NCBI RefSeq assembly: GCF_002079055.1
Contig: NC_047500.1
Location: forward strand, 682,001 to 746,000
DNA: 64,000 bases
Origin: Saccharomyces paradoxus
Taxonomy: Eukaryota; Ascomycota; Saccharomycetes; Saccharomycetales; Saccharomycetaceae
Direction: 5' to 3'
Part shown: positions 10,828 to 20,569 of the stretch, piece by piece
Layout of the letters: each line of letters begins with the position of its first letter
Numbering within the stretch: position 1 is the stretch's first letter
Notes under the pieces: generated by a model
Seen by the model: only the letters and a program-made list of their open reading frames with translations
What the model was told of the DNA's origin: nothing
The model's database searches: none
Position numbers and translations under genes: made by a program

Positions 10828-12015
10828 ATGACCATTCACACATCATCCGTCACCGCACCCGTCAACATCGCAACCCTAAAATATTGGGGGAAAAGGGACA
10901 CGAAGTTGAATCTGCCCACCAATTCGTCCATCTCAGTGACTTTATCGCAGGATGACCTGAGAACCTTGACCTCTGCGGCCACTGCACCTGAGTTTGAAAG
11001 TGACACTTTGTGGTTGAATGGGGAACCACACAGCATTGACAATGAAAGAACTCAAAATTGCCTACACGACCTGCGCCAGTTGAGAAAAGAAATGGAATCA
11101 AAGGATGCCTCGTTGCCCACACTATCTCAATGGAAACTTCACATTGTCTCCGAAAACAACTTTCCTACAGCTGCTGGTTTAGCTTCCTCCGCCGCCGGTT
11201 TTGCTGCATTGGTCTCTGCCATCGCCAAGTTATACCAACTGCCACAATCTACTTCGGAAATCTCTAGAATCGCAAGAAAAGGTTCCGGTTCTGCGTGTAG
11301 ATCGTTGTTTGGCGGATACGTGGCCTGGGAAATGGGAAAAGCTGAAGACGGTCACGATTCCATGGCAGTACAAATTGCAGACAGCTCCGACTGGCCTCAG
11401 ATGAAAGCCTGTGTCCTAGTCGTCAGCGATATCAAGAAGGATGTGAGTTCCACTCAAGGTATGCAATTGACTGTAGCAACCTCTGAATTATTCAAAGAAA
11501 GAATTGAACATGTCGTACCAAAGAGATTTGAAGTCATGCGTAAAGCCATTGTCGAAAAGGATTTCGCCGCTTTTGCGAAGGAAACAATGATGGATTCCAA
11601 CTCTTTCCATGCTACATGTTTGGACTCCTTCCCTCCTATATTTTATATGAACGACACTTCCAAGCGTATCATCAGTTGGTGCCACACCATTAACCAGTTT
11701 TACGGCGAAACAATCGTTGCATACACTTTTGACGCAGGTCCAAATGCTGTGTTATACTACTTAGCTGAAAATGAGTCGAAACTCTTTGCGTTTATCTACA
11801 AATTGTTTGGCTCTGTTCCTGGATGGGACAAGAAGTTTACTTCTGAACAGCTTGAGGCCTTCAACCATCAATTTGAATCATCTAACTTCACTACACGCGA
11901 ATTAGATCTCGAGTTGCAAAAGGGTGTTGCCAGAGTGATTTTAACGCAAGTCGGTTCAGGCCCACAAGAAACAAAGGAATCTTTAATTGACGCAAAGACC
12001 GGGCTGCCAAAATAA
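10828..12015 (+). CDS. MVD1: MVD1 (ERG19), mevalonate diphosphate decarboxylase, 395 aa
   Basis: I use the ATG at 10828 (MTIHTSSVTAPVNIATLKYW), which matches the known yeast N-terminus; an in-frame ATG at 10783 would add 15 residues. This GHMP-superfamily enzyme carries TAPVNIATLKYWGKRD, the glycine/serine-rich ATP loop FPTAAGLASSAAGFAAL and the AYTFDAGPNAVLYYL segment with the catalytic aspartate near residue 302. It makes isopentenyl diphosphate from mevalonate diphosphate, feeding sterols and the CoQ chain. The C-terminus TGLPK appears one residue shorter than the S. cerevisiae protein I remember (TGLPKE). Confidence 0.97.
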   Translation: MTIHTSSVTAPVNIATLKYWGKRDTKLNLPTNSSISVTLSQDDLRTLTSAATAPEFESDTLWLNGEPHSIDNERTQNCLHDLRQLRKEMESKDASLPTLSQWKLHIVSENNFPTAAGLASSAAGFAALVSAIAKLYQLPQSTSEISRIARKGSGSACRSLFGGYVAWEMGKAEDGHDSMAVQIADSSDWPQMKACVLVVSDIKKDVSSTQGMQLTVATSELFKERIEHVVPKRFEVMRKAIVEKDFAAFAKETMMDSNSFHATCLDSFPPIFYMNDTSKRIISWCHTINQFYGETIVAYTFDAGPNAVLYYLAENESKLFAFIYKLFGSVPGWDKKFTSEQLEAFNHQFESSNFTTRELDLELQKGVARVILTQVGSGPQETKESLIDAKTGLPK

Positions 12016-12627
12016 TAAGGCCAATTCGATATGTAACATTTTTCTCTTTTTTTTCTTTTTTACAATAGCTAATATACGTTTTCCTACACTATTGGTCGGA
12101 ATGACCAAGCTTCAATTTTATAAAGATCTTAATTCAAAACCGCAGTTACCACACTGAAAGAGAGGCTTGATGATGCCTATTCTTTTTCTTTTTTTTACAC
12201 CATGGCTTTCCCAAGAGCTTTGGAATCTCCTGTTTAAAGCTGCCCCACAGTGACCGCTTAATACAGATACATCTGTTTCATAGTGAGAAATATTATCAGT
12301 TGCCTAATCTACATTCAGGGCATATGTTACCACGTCTTTTCAAAGTATGGCTAGCTTTCATTTGCAAAGTCCCCTTTTGGATATTACACGTTTCAAGTGA
12401 AAACACGGCTGTAACATATTTTCTGAAACAATATCAAAACACAGTTATGACTTAAAACATGAACTACCGCAAATAAATACCTTTCAGGAAGCAATCAAAA
12501 CATATATAAGTGCAGAAATAATGATCTATCATCAATAATCATCATGGGCTTCTCAACCCTTTACGTTCTTCTGTGAAGCATAAGGAGCATTTACAATAGA
12601 GACTAAGAAAAACCAAAATATCATCAG
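12016..12627. other. Intergenic MVD1-AGA1 (AGA1 promoter)
   Basis: No gene is visible. The region holds the MVD1 3-prime end with T-rich runs and then the AGA1 promoter. Pheromone elements and the TATA box are listed separately. Confidence 0.7.
12274..12509 (+). promoter_or_regulatory. AGA1 promoter: two pheromone-response elements and TATA box
   Basis: Ste12-type elements are exact: TGTTTCA (inverse of TGAAACA) at 12274-12280 and TGAAACA at 12424-12430. TATATAA follows at 12503-12509, about 120 bp before the AGA1 ATG. AGA1 is pheromone-induced in haploids, and two PREs suit that. Confidence 0.75.
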
Positions 12628-14826
12628 ATGACCTTATCTCCCGCTCATTTTACTTACCTGTTCACAATATTGTTGGGATTAACTAATATTGCCTTGGCAT
12701 CTGATCCAGAAACGGTTTTAGTGACAGTAACCAAGACCAACGATGCAAACGGGATTGTTACAACTACAGTTTCGCCCGCACTGGTCTCCACATCCACCGT
12801 TGTTCAAGCAGATACTACAACCTTGTACACAACTTGGTGTCCACTGACGGTATCCACCGCGAATGCCGTCGCAATATCCCCTTCAATATCGTATGCTACA
12901 ACCTTATCCAGATTTAGTACATTGACACTATCTACAGAAGTTTGCTCACATGAGGCATGTCCTTCGTCATCGACGCTACCAACTACCACCTTATCTGTGA
13001 CATCCAAGTTCACTTCATATCTTTGCCCTACTTGTCACACAAGCGCTATCAGCTCATCGCACAAGGGAGAAACTACAACTGTGACATCATCCAGCGTTGT
13101 TACATCGTCAACAAGTACCTCCACAATCTCACCTAGCACCACAACTTCTTCGAGTACAATTATTACTTCTACTGCCCAAACATCATCTACTTCACCAAGT
13201 TCGACATCTACTTCCCCAAGTTCAACTTCTACCTCTACAACTTCAACATCTACTTCTACGACTTCAACCTCCACCTCCACAACTTCAACATCTACTTCTC
13301 CAAGTTCGACATTTACTCCTCCAAGTTCGACATCTACTTCCCCAAGTTCAACTTCTACCTCCACAACTTCAACATCTACTTCTACGACTTCAACCTCTAC
13401 CTCCACAGCTTCAACATCTACTTCTCCAAGTTCAACATTTACTCCTCCAAGTTCGACATCTACTTCTCCAAGTTCACCCTCTACCTCCACAACTTCAACA
13501 TCCACATCCCCAAGCCTAAGTTCCTCTAGTTCAACGCCTACCACTTCAACATCTATTAGTTCCATTGTTGTTGATTCAACTCCATCTTTTGTCTCCTCCA
13601 TGGCACCATCATCAACGCCAGTATCATCATATAGTCCATCTACATCTTTTTCCTCCGTTTCTTCGACTTCACCACATGTTGTCATTCCTTCTACTACTTC
13701 CTCGGCTGTAGAAACTACTATCAATTCCCAAAGTTCGTCTGAGTATACCAGTAAATCCTCAATCTCTACTGTTATCCCATCATTTTCCATGTCCACATAT
13801 TTCACGACTGTTAGTGGTGTTACTACAATGTATACGACATGGTGTCCATATACTTCTGGATCTGAGGCTACCACATTAACTAAGGTGCGTGAAACAACTG
13901 CCACAGATACTAAAGTCTGTACTCACGAGTCTTGCATGCGCTCTCAAACTGCAAGTTCCATCATATCTTCTAAAAAAATCATGTCCACAACAAACGTCGC
14001 AACTTCTGTAGCCACCTCTACGGTTGAATCATCATATGTATGCTCTACATGCACTAAAACATTGGGCTCATACTCCTCAGCGCAACCAACTTCAGCAAAT
14101 TCTGTAACACAAGAAATTACATCCACGGAAAATTGGTCAAGTTCAACAACAGCTTCAGACGAAGATTACAATAAGCATGCTACCGGTAAATTTCATCCAA
14201 CCTCTCCAGGTACCTCACTTATTTCATCTAGCACAAGTCAAGTAACGAGTACACCAAGCATTGACTCAGAATCTCAAGAACAACCATCATCTTTATCACC
14301 GACATCTGTTCCTTTATCTTCCTCCTTTGATGCTACATTATCCTCAGGCAGTACTGCATTACTATCCAATTCTGTACCATCATCAAGTGTCGAGAATTCA
14401 CCAATTACCACACTTCAAATTTCTTCATCATCAGAGGTTTCCCCATCCACCTCTTCCTCAGCTATCGCTACACCATCTACCCCTACATCACCAATGGTTT
14501 CGCAATCCACTTATTTCTCAGCTACTGCTACACCATCGACTCCTACATCTTCTGCTTTCACGACATCTACCTTTACAGAGTCTATCGTTGAATCTTTATT
14601 GACTTCCATGGTATCTTCCATTTCTTTGTCATCGTCACCTGCTTCCTCTTCATTACAAAATTCTGCTACTACAACACGAGTTTCCTCTAGTTCAATATCC
14701 ATGCAATACCAAACTTCATCAATGATAACGATTAACCAATACGTGGGCAGTGGATCGCAAACCCATTTGCCATTAGATAAGTTGATCTTTGCCATCGTGG
14801 CAGTTGCTTGCAATGCGATTTTTTAA
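12628..14826 (+). CDS. AGA1: AGA1, anchorage subunit of a-agglutinin (GPI cell-wall protein), 732 aa
   Basis: ATG at 12628 with a cleavable signal peptide (residues 1-24, ending IALASDP). Two similar modules each carry TTWCPLT or TTWCPYT, C[ST]HE[AS]C and C[PS]TC cysteine motifs (about residues 60-140 and 395-475), separated by a Ser/Thr-rich repeat domain. The C-terminus is a hydrophobic GPI signal (LPLDKLIFAIVAVACNAIF). Aga1 anchors the Aga2 adhesion subunit to the wall through disulfides during mating. The repeat arm is slightly longer than in S288C (725 aa). The 289-codon antisense open frame at 13035-13904 is an artefact of the repeats. Confidence 0.96.
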   Translation: MTLSPAHFTYLFTILLGLTNIALASDPETVLVTVTKTNDANGIVTTTVSPALVSTSTVVQADTTTLYTTWCPLTVSTANAVAISPSISYATTLSRFSTLTLSTEVCSHEACPSSSTLPTTTLSVTSKFTSYLCPTCHTSAISSSHKGETTTVTSSSVVTSSTSTSTISPSTTTSSSTIITSTAQTSSTSPSSTSTSPSSTSTSTTSTSTSTTSTSTSTTSTSTSPSSTFTPPSSTSTSPSSTSTSTTSTSTSTTSTSTSTASTSTSPSSTFTPPSSTSTSPSSPSTSTTSTSTSPSLSSSSSTPTTSTSISSIVVDSTPSFVSSMAPSSTPVSSYSPSTSFSSVSSTSPHVVIPSTTSSAVETTINSQSSSEYTSKSSISTVIPSFSMSTYFTTVSGVTTMYTTWCPYTSGSEATTLTKVRETTATDTKVCTHESCMRSQTASSIISSKKIMSTTNVATSVATSTVESSYVCSTCTKTLGSYSSAQPTSANSVTQEITSTENWSSSTTASDEDYNKHATGKFHPTSPGTSLISSSTSQVTSTPSIDSESQEQPSSLSPTSVPLSSSFDATLSSGSTALLSNSVPSSSVENSPITTLQISSSSEVSPSTSSSAIATPSTPTSPMVSQSTYFSATATPSTPTSSAFTTSTFTESIVESLLTSMVSSISLSSSPASSSLQNSATTTRVSSSSISMQYQTSSMITINQYVGSGSQTHLPLDKLIFAIVAVACNAIF
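13196..13513 (+). repeat. AGA1 stalk repeats: 21-bp units in a 126-bp higher-order repeat
   Basis: The coding strand repeats a 7-residue unit of the form STSTTST or STSPSST (21 bp). Six such units make a 126-bp block: the motif starting CAAGTTCGACATTTACTCCT at 13301 recurs almost unchanged at 13427. Such arrays change length by slippage and recombination and set how far the adhesin projects from the wall. Confidence 0.8.
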
Positions 14827-14892
14827 TTAATAACAAAACAATTTAATCCAATTTTTATATAAATATATATAATAAATAAAATAAAATCACAA

Positions 14893-15095
14893 CAATGTAA
14901 AAGAATGCTCTTTATTGATATATATTTGCTGACGCTCATAAATCTATTAAAGTTTTATCTTAATGCGGTCTAGTGACTTCACGCGGGGAGATGCATCCAA
15001 TAGTAAATTACAAAATTAAGGACAGTATAAAACAAACGGAAAACTATGGTTGTTTGGGGGCTGCAAAGGTATCCAAGCAGGCGTGGAAACACACG
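14893..15095 (+). promoter_or_regulatory. PET494 5-prime leader with several upstream ATGs
   Basis: ATGs occur at 14895 (followed at once by TAA), 14904, 14962, 14991 (in frame with the main ORF) and at about 15045 (overlapping it). The out-of-frame ones open short uORFs of roughly 1-23 codons. Such a leader implies strong control at initiation; oxygen-dependent translational control of PET494 has been reported for S. cerevisiae. Confidence 0.5.
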
Positions 15096-16565
15096 ATGCA
15101 TTTGAAGAAGGGGAAGAGGAGTATCAGCACTGTATGGCGACTTTTATGGAAACGCTTTTATTCCGTAAACTCTAAGACGAATATGCACTTTTCTCGAAGT
15201 AGAAAGAAACCAGTAACAAACTTCACAAGAGCAAACGGGCTTCTTCTGAGCTGCAACGGCGATACATTCCCATATCTGCGTACCTTGTGGAGATATTTCA
15301 ATGCACCTGGAAATTTAATGTTTGTCACCACTAATATTGTCACATTCATGGGAATTGTTACATATAATACGCTGGTTACCATCAGCAATGAAAGGGCATT
15401 CGAAGAGCAGATGATGGCGGCACAGGTAAGTCTAGCGAAACAGAGAGAAGACCTCGAGACTAGGGCTCTCAGTTTGCCCCGAGATATTGAACTGGGAGGT
15501 CAAGAAGATGATATAAAGTGGAAGCAGCCGGCGGTAGGGCATGCCGAAGAAGATCCGTTAGTCGAGGAGCAGAACGAAGAATTGGACTCTCCTATAAAAC
15601 AGTATACTTTAGGAGGCCTGATTTTGAACAAGAAGGCAAATGTCGCGGATTATGATTCGCAACGTGCGAAGGCATCCATATTCCACATGCTATATGCTTA
15701 TATGCTATACCGAGATACTATTCAACCAAAGACCGACACTCAAAATCACAGCAGCGACGAGTGGCGCCATGAAGTCGAGCTTTTGGCTAAGGGAAAACAG
15801 GTACAAGGTACTCATCAGAGGATAGATGTGTTCTACGATCTATGGAACAAAAACTTCGATAAAATCGTGACATCACCTGAGAAAGTACAGAATTTCCAAC
15901 TGCCGAACTGGTCCCAATACCCAACCATATTGAAATTCATATGCTCCGAACTTCACGACAACAATTTGAAGACCTTAGGTGAGTTCAAGCAATTCTATGG
16001 AAAGGTACGATCGAAAGAGGTAAAAAAATTGTTGGGCCTTTGGCTTTACGACCATTCCTTCCTTTTCCCCCACAATATCTACGACAACAAAAATGAAGAA
16101 GATTTCTACGATACACTGATTAATGATTCCATGCAAGATAACAAGATATTCCAGAAATACTCTTCTATCGTAATGAATCCCTACAATGAACGTACTCAGC
16201 TTTTTTTCCCTAATATAAATACTCCATCTGTCAACAAGCCAGTACCGAGCATATCTCTGGAAACGTATACACAACTGCTCAAGGGGTACATCAATCTGCA
16301 AGAAACAGACTGCAAATACGACTATAACGACAATATATTCAAACTAATCAGCATCCTCAAACTAAATTGTGTCCTACAACGCAACAAGAAGAAACACGCG
16401 GGACCCAGTGTCAGAATCCTATTGCCAAGGGATGAAGACCGCTCCCAAATACTCGGCACCATTTCGCAGGCGGAAAAGAGAACCTGCTATCAGATCTTAA
16501 GTAAGAATAGGGACGTGATTCGGCTTCTGAAACGCATTTCAGACATCCAAGCAGGCTCTTCTTAG
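15096..16565 (+). CDS. PET494: PET494, translational activator of mitochondrial COX3 mRNA, 489 aa
   Basis: I use the ATG at 15096 (MHLKKGKRSISTVWRLLWKR), which gives the 489 aa of yeast Pet494 and a basic mitochondrial presequence. However the frame stays open upstream and an in-frame ATG at 14991 would give 524 aa; see findings. A hydrophobic segment around residues 75-100 (NLMFVTTNIVTFMGIVTYNTLVT) suits its inner-membrane anchoring. With Pet54 and Pet122 it brings the COX3 mRNA leader to the mitoribosome. It diverges strongly from the S. cerevisiae sequence I recall, as expected for this fast-evolving protein. It lies in tandem behind AGA1 and before TRM112. Confidence 0.93.
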   Translation: MHLKKGKRSISTVWRLLWKRFYSVNSKTNMHFSRSRKKPVTNFTRANGLLLSCNGDTFPYLRTLWRYFNAPGNLMFVTTNIVTFMGIVTYNTLVTISNERAFEEQMMAAQVSLAKQREDLETRALSLPRDIELGGQEDDIKWKQPAVGHAEEDPLVEEQNEELDSPIKQYTLGGLILNKKANVADYDSQRAKASIFHMLYAYMLYRDTIQPKTDTQNHSSDEWRHEVELLAKGKQVQGTHQRIDVFYDLWNKNFDKIVTSPEKVQNFQLPNWSQYPTILKFICSELHDNNLKTLGEFKQFYGKVRSKEVKKLLGLWLYDHSFLFPHNIYDNKNEEDFYDTLINDSMQDNKIFQKYSSIVMNPYNERTQLFFPNINTPSVNKPVPSISLETYTQLLKGYINLQETDCKYDYNDNIFKLISILKLNCVLQRNKKKHAGPSVRILLPRDEDRSQILGTISQAEKRTCYQILSKNRDVIRLLKRISDIQAGSS

Positions 16566-16632
16566 TAGAACGTGTAAATATGTACTTTCCCATAATTTTC
16601 ATCATGTCATACGACACAGTATCATTTTGAGT

Positions 16633-16650
16633 AAATTTTTCATCGATGAG
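16633..16650 (+). promoter_or_regulatory. TRM112 promoter: RRPE and PAC-like elements
   Basis: AAATTTTTCA at 16633-16642 is an RRPE on the opposite strand; CGATGAG at 16644-16650 is a PAC core (7 of 8). They lie about 95 bp before the TRM112 ATG, in the short gap after PET494. Confidence 0.5.
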
Positions 16651-16743
16651 CTTTAAAAGCAAAACTACTTCATTAACAGTGGGGCAACCGTGGCATCCTA
16701 TGACCTATTCATCGCTACGCATCGTACCACTAGTACAGTCAAC

Positions 16744-17151
16744 ATGAAGTTCTTAACTACCAACTTTCTAAAATGTTCCGTTAAGGCCTGTGACACCAGC
16801 AACGACAACTTCCCCCTACAGTACGACGGCAGCAAATGCCAATTGGTGCAGGATGAATCTATTGAATTCAATCCTGAATTCCTTCTGAACATTGTCGACC
16901 GTGTGGACTGGCCTGCTGTGCTCACGGTTGCTGGTGAATTGGGAAACAATGCCTTACCTCCTACCAAACCCTCCTTCCCATCGTCAATCGAGGAACTCAC
17001 CGATGACGACATGGCCATCCTAAATGATTTGCATACCCTACTGCTGCAGACGTCCATCGCTGAAGGTGAAATGAAGTGTAGGAATTGTGGCCATATCTAT
17101 TACATCAAGAACGGTATTCCAAACTTGCTTTTACCTCCGCACCTGGTATAA
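16744..17151 (+). CDS. TRM112: TRM112, activator subunit of methyltransferases, 135 aa
   Basis: The first in-frame ATG is at 16744 and gives 135 aa, the yeast length. A zinc knuckle is formed by two cysteine pairs: NFLKCSVKAC near the start and MKCRNCGHIYYI near the end. Trm112 stabilises and activates Bud23 (18S rRNA), Trm9, Trm11 (tRNA) and Mtq2 (eRF1 methylation), linking ribosome synthesis, tRNA modification and termination. It starts only 178 bp after the PET494 stop. Its promoter has ribosome-biogenesis elements. Confidence 0.96.
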   Translation: MKFLTTNFLKCSVKACDTSNDNFPLQYDGSKCQLVQDESIEFNPEFLLNIVDRVDWPAVLTVAGELGNNALPPTKPSFPSSIEELTDDDMAILNDLHTLLLQTSIAEGEMKCRNCGHIYYIKNGIPNLLLPPHLV

Positions 17152-17473
17152 ATAAAGAAGGATCTCTGCGTGTGGGCACACAAGACAAAAAGACAACTAT
17201 ATACACAGCTATATATGTAGTAGTAGCCTCATATACGTATAGCATCAAACATGTAGCATAAACAACTTAGACGGAAAAGACTGAGATTGATCACCACAGT
17301 TTCTATTTGAGCCTTCCCGTCGCGCGTGATTTGGAGATACAGTTTCCAAGTGCTTTAAAGAACGAGATATTCTCCTGTTTTAAGGACTCAACCTGCATAG
17401 AAGGCAGCAAAGTCGCCGGTTTGAAGGATCAGGGGCCTTGAAGGTAGTATCATTTGGACAACAGCAAGAGAAC
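17152..17473. other. Intergenic TRM112-FPK1
   Basis: A gap of 322 bp holding the TRM112 3-prime end and the FPK1 promoter. The FPK1 frame is open upstream from 17438 but has no ATG before 17474. I see no further element. Confidence 0.6.
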
Positions 17474-20158
17474 ATGGCTGGACACCACCACGAACATGAG
17501 CATGAGCGCGAACACGAGCAAGAGCATGAACACGATTCCCTTCAACGGCCTGTTACTGGATCAGAGAGGACTAGGAGTATATCCTTCTCGAAGTTGCTTA
17601 CGCGGTCCTGGAAAAGGAACGCAAGTTCATCGAACAGTATGAGCGCGTCTAGTACGAACCTGTACTCTGATCCAGAGAACTCCAGAGAGTCGGATCACAA
17701 CAACAGTGGCTCAGAAGGTCAATCTTCCCGATTTTCTAAACTGAAAAGTATGTTTCAGTCCAGTAATAGCAGCAAAAATGCTAGTGCCCATAACAGCAGT
17801 CAGAGCAGTCTTGAAGGTGATTCTGCGTCATCTTCATCCAAGTTAAGGTACGTTAAACAAATGACTTCTGTGGCCAATGCTTCTCCGGCATCTCCACCAC
17901 TTTCTCCCACGATCCCGGAAACAGATGTCCTTCAGACACCGAAAATGGTACATATAGATCAGCATGAACACGAGCGTGAGCACTCGAATTGTGGGTCTCC
18001 AATAATGCTTTCATCACCCTCTTTTAGTCCCACTGTTGCTAGGACGGGGACAGGTAGGAGAAGATCACCTTCTACTCCGATAATGCCTAGCCAGAACTCG
18101 AACAGCAACAACGGTACATCTGCTGTCAGGCCAAACAACTACCGACACCATTCAAGTTCTCAGGGGTTTTCTTCCAACAATCCGTTCAGAGAAAGAGCAG
18201 GCACAGTACGCAGTAGCAACCCATATTTTGCATACCAAGGTTTGCCAACTCATGCCTTATCTTCTCATGACCTAGATGAAGGGTTTCAATCGTATCCAAA
18301 TGCCAATGGTATTCATTTTTTGTCTACTCCCACCTCAAAGGCAAACTCTTTGACAAACACTAAAAACCTGAGTAATTTATCACTAAACGAGATTAAAGAA
18401 AATGAAGAAGTAGAACAATTCAATAACGAGGACTTCTTTTTTCACGATATTCCCAAAGATTCATCGTTTAAAGATTCTCTAAATGGCTCGCCTAGTAGAG
18501 GTACTTCCAAGAGCCCCACAATTACTCAACCGTTCCCTTCAATCATTGTTGGATTTGATAATGAGTACGATGAAGACAACAACAATGATAACCATAGTGA
18601 AAAGGAAGAACAACAAATGAAAATCAACGATAAAGCGAGAAATCTCTCACCTACTAAACAAAATGGTAAATCTACTCATTCAAGGATAAAAATACCCCTA
18701 AGAAGAGCAGCGTCAGAACCGAATGGGTTACAGCTTGCATCTCCTACGTCACCGACATCCTCTTCTTCAGCAAGGAAAACGTCAGGATCCACTAATATAA
18801 ACGATAAAGCACCTGGCCAATCGGTACCTCCTTCAAATTCATTTTTCCCTCAAGAGCCACCTCCAAAAATCTCTGATTTCCAAGAACCCAGGAGGTCACG
18901 ACGTTTAAGAACTAAATCTTTCAGCAATAAATTTCAAGATATCATGGTGGGACCACAATCTTTTGAGAAAATAAGACTATTGGGCCAGGGTGATGTAGGT
19001 AAAGTTTTTTTGGTAAGAGAGAAAAAGACGAATAGAGTGTATGCTTTGAAAGTCTTAAGTAAAGACGAAATGATAAAAAGAAACAAAATCAAACGTGTTC
19101 TGACAGAACAAGAGATTCTTGCCACCAGTAATCATCCTTTCATCGTCACACTGTACCATTCGTTCCAATCTGAAGATTATTTGTATCTTTGTATGGAATA
19201 CTGTATGGGTGGGGAGTTCTTTAGGGCTTTACAAACAAGAAAAACCAAATGCATATGTGAAGACGATGCCAGATTTTACGCTAGTGAAGTGACAGCGGCG
19301 CTAGAATACTTACATTTGCTGGGGTTTATCTATAGAGATTTAAAACCCGAGAATATTTTGTTACATCAATCAGGCCATATCATGCTTTCTGACTTCGACT
19401 TATCTATCCAAGCTAAAGATTCCAAGGTCCCTGTTGTCAAGGGTTCTGCTCAATCAACACTTGTTGATACCAAAATATGCTCAGATGGGTTTAGAACCAA
19501 TTCCTTTGTGGGCACTGAAGAATATATTGCTCCTGAAGTCATAAGAGGTAATGGTCACACCGCTGCAGTCGATTGGTGGACTCTAGGGATATTGGTTTAT
19601 GAAATGTTATTTGGTTTCACTCCGTTTAAAGGCGATAACACAAATGAGACTTTTACTAATATTTTGAAAAACGAGGTCAGTTTCCCCAATAACAATGAAA
19701 TTTCCAGAACTTGTAAAGATTTGATCAAAAAATTATTAACAAAAAATGAATCTAAAAGACTGGGTTGCAAAATGGGCGCGGCCGACGTGAAGAAGCACCC
19801 ATTTTTCAAGAAAGTTCAATGGTCTTTGCTGAGAAATCAAGAACCACCTCTCATACCGGTATTATCTGAGGATGGTTATGATTTTGCTAAATTGTCATCT
19901 AACAAGAAAAGACAAACTAGTCAAGAAAGCCATAATCATCTCGATGAGCAAGAAAAAAATATGTTTGAAGAACGTGTTGAATACGACGATGAAGTCTCCG
20001 AGGACGATCCATTCCATGATTTCAATTCAATGAGTTTGATGGAACAAGATAACAATTCAATGATTTATGGGAATACCAATTCTTATGGGAAAATTGCATA
20101 CACTCCAAACTCCAACAGGTCGAGGAGTAACAGTCATAGAACCTTTTTCAAAAGATGA
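17474..20158 (+). CDS. FPK1: FPK1, flippase-activating AGC-type protein kinase, 894 aa
   Basis: ATG at 17474. The N-terminal half is disordered and starts with a His/Glu-rich run (residues 3-23, HE repeats), which may vary in length between strains (S288C 893 aa). The kinase domain spans about residues 495-775: glycine loop [17 protein letters not shown] lysine, IYRDLKPEN catalytic loop, metal motif DFD in [19 protein letters not shown] instead of DFG is normal for this AGC subgroup. Fpk1 phosphorylates and activates the plasma-membrane P4-ATPases Dnf1 and Dnf2, and is itself controlled by TORC2-Ypk1. The next gene encodes a P4-ATPase beta subunit, a functional echo, perhaps by chance. Confidence 0.96.
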   Translation: MAGHHHEHEHEREHEQEHEHDSLQRPVTGSERTRSISFSKLLTRSWKRNASSSNSMSASSTNLYSDPENSRESDHNNSGSEGQSSRFSKLKSMFQSSNSSKNASAHNSSQSSLEGDSASSSSKLRYVKQMTSVANASPASPPLSPTIPETDVLQTPKMVHIDQHEHEREHSNCGSPIMLSSPSFSPTVARTGTGRRRSPSTPIMPSQNSNSNNGTSAVRPNNYRHHSSSQGFSSNNPFRERAGTVRSSNPYFAYQGLPTHALSSHDLDEGFQSYPNANGIHFLSTPTSKANSLTNTKNLSNLSLNEIKENEEVEQFNNEDFFFHDIPKDSSFKDSLNGSPSRGTSKSPTITQPFPSIIVGFDNEYDEDNNNDNHSEKEEQQMKINDKARNLSPTKQNGKSTHSRIKIPLRRAASEPNGLQLASPTSPTSSSSARKTSGSTNINDKAPGQSVPPSNSFFPQEPPPKISDFQEPRRSRRLRTKSFSNKFQDIMVGPQSFEKIRLLGQGDVGKVFLVREKKTNRVYALKVLSKDEMIKRNKIKRVLTEQEILATSNHPFIVTLYHSFQSEDYLYLCMEYCMGGEFFRALQTRKTKCICEDDARFYASEVTAALEYLHLLGFIYRDLKPENILLHQSGHIMLSDFDLSIQAKDSKVPVVKGSAQSTLVDTKICSDGFRTNSFVGTEEYIAPEVIRGNGHTAAVDWWTLGILVYEMLFGFTPFKGDNTNETFTNILKNEVSFPNNNEISRTCKDLIKKLLTKNESKRLGCKMGAADVKKHPFFKKVQWSLLRNQEPPLIPVLSEDGYDFAKLSSNKKRQTSQESHNHLDEQEKNMFEERVEYDDEVSEDDPFHDFNSMSLMEQDNNSMIYGNTNSYGKIAYTPNSNRSRSNSHRTFFKR

Positions 20159-20569
20159 AGGGGCTATAAGTATAGGTATTTTATTTTATTTATTTCTTCA
20201 CTCTTTTATTTTTCCTTTTCATTTATTCATCAAACATTTAACGAACTCTATTTCTTTTCAGAATCCTTATCTACATATTGTTTTTTTCTTTGTTTTGTTT
20301 CTTTCTGTCAGTTAGTCAGTAGTGTGTAACTTAAATAGACCATATATCGGTGTTTCAACTTTTAGCATTCCGTGTAAACATCTGATGAAGCATTGCCTTT
20401 CTTTTAATGGATTATATGCCCTTTTTCAACCTGTTTGCGTACTATTTTTTTCGCGATACTTAATAAACCATACAAGGATGGCGCATTATGCTGGTAAGAA
20501 AGAAACAGATAGACCAAACAATAGTTGATATCCAGAATAAAGTGCCGGGACTCAGATATTTTGTGCAAT
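20159..20569. other. Intergenic FPK1-YNR048W
   Basis: T-rich 3-prime region of FPK1 followed by the promoter of the next gene. No gene or strong element seen. Confidence 0.6.

Noticed and set aside
13035-13904. A 289-codon open frame antisense to AGA1
   Set aside because: It is Val/Glu-rich only because it reads the Ser/Thr repeats backwards; it has no independent features.
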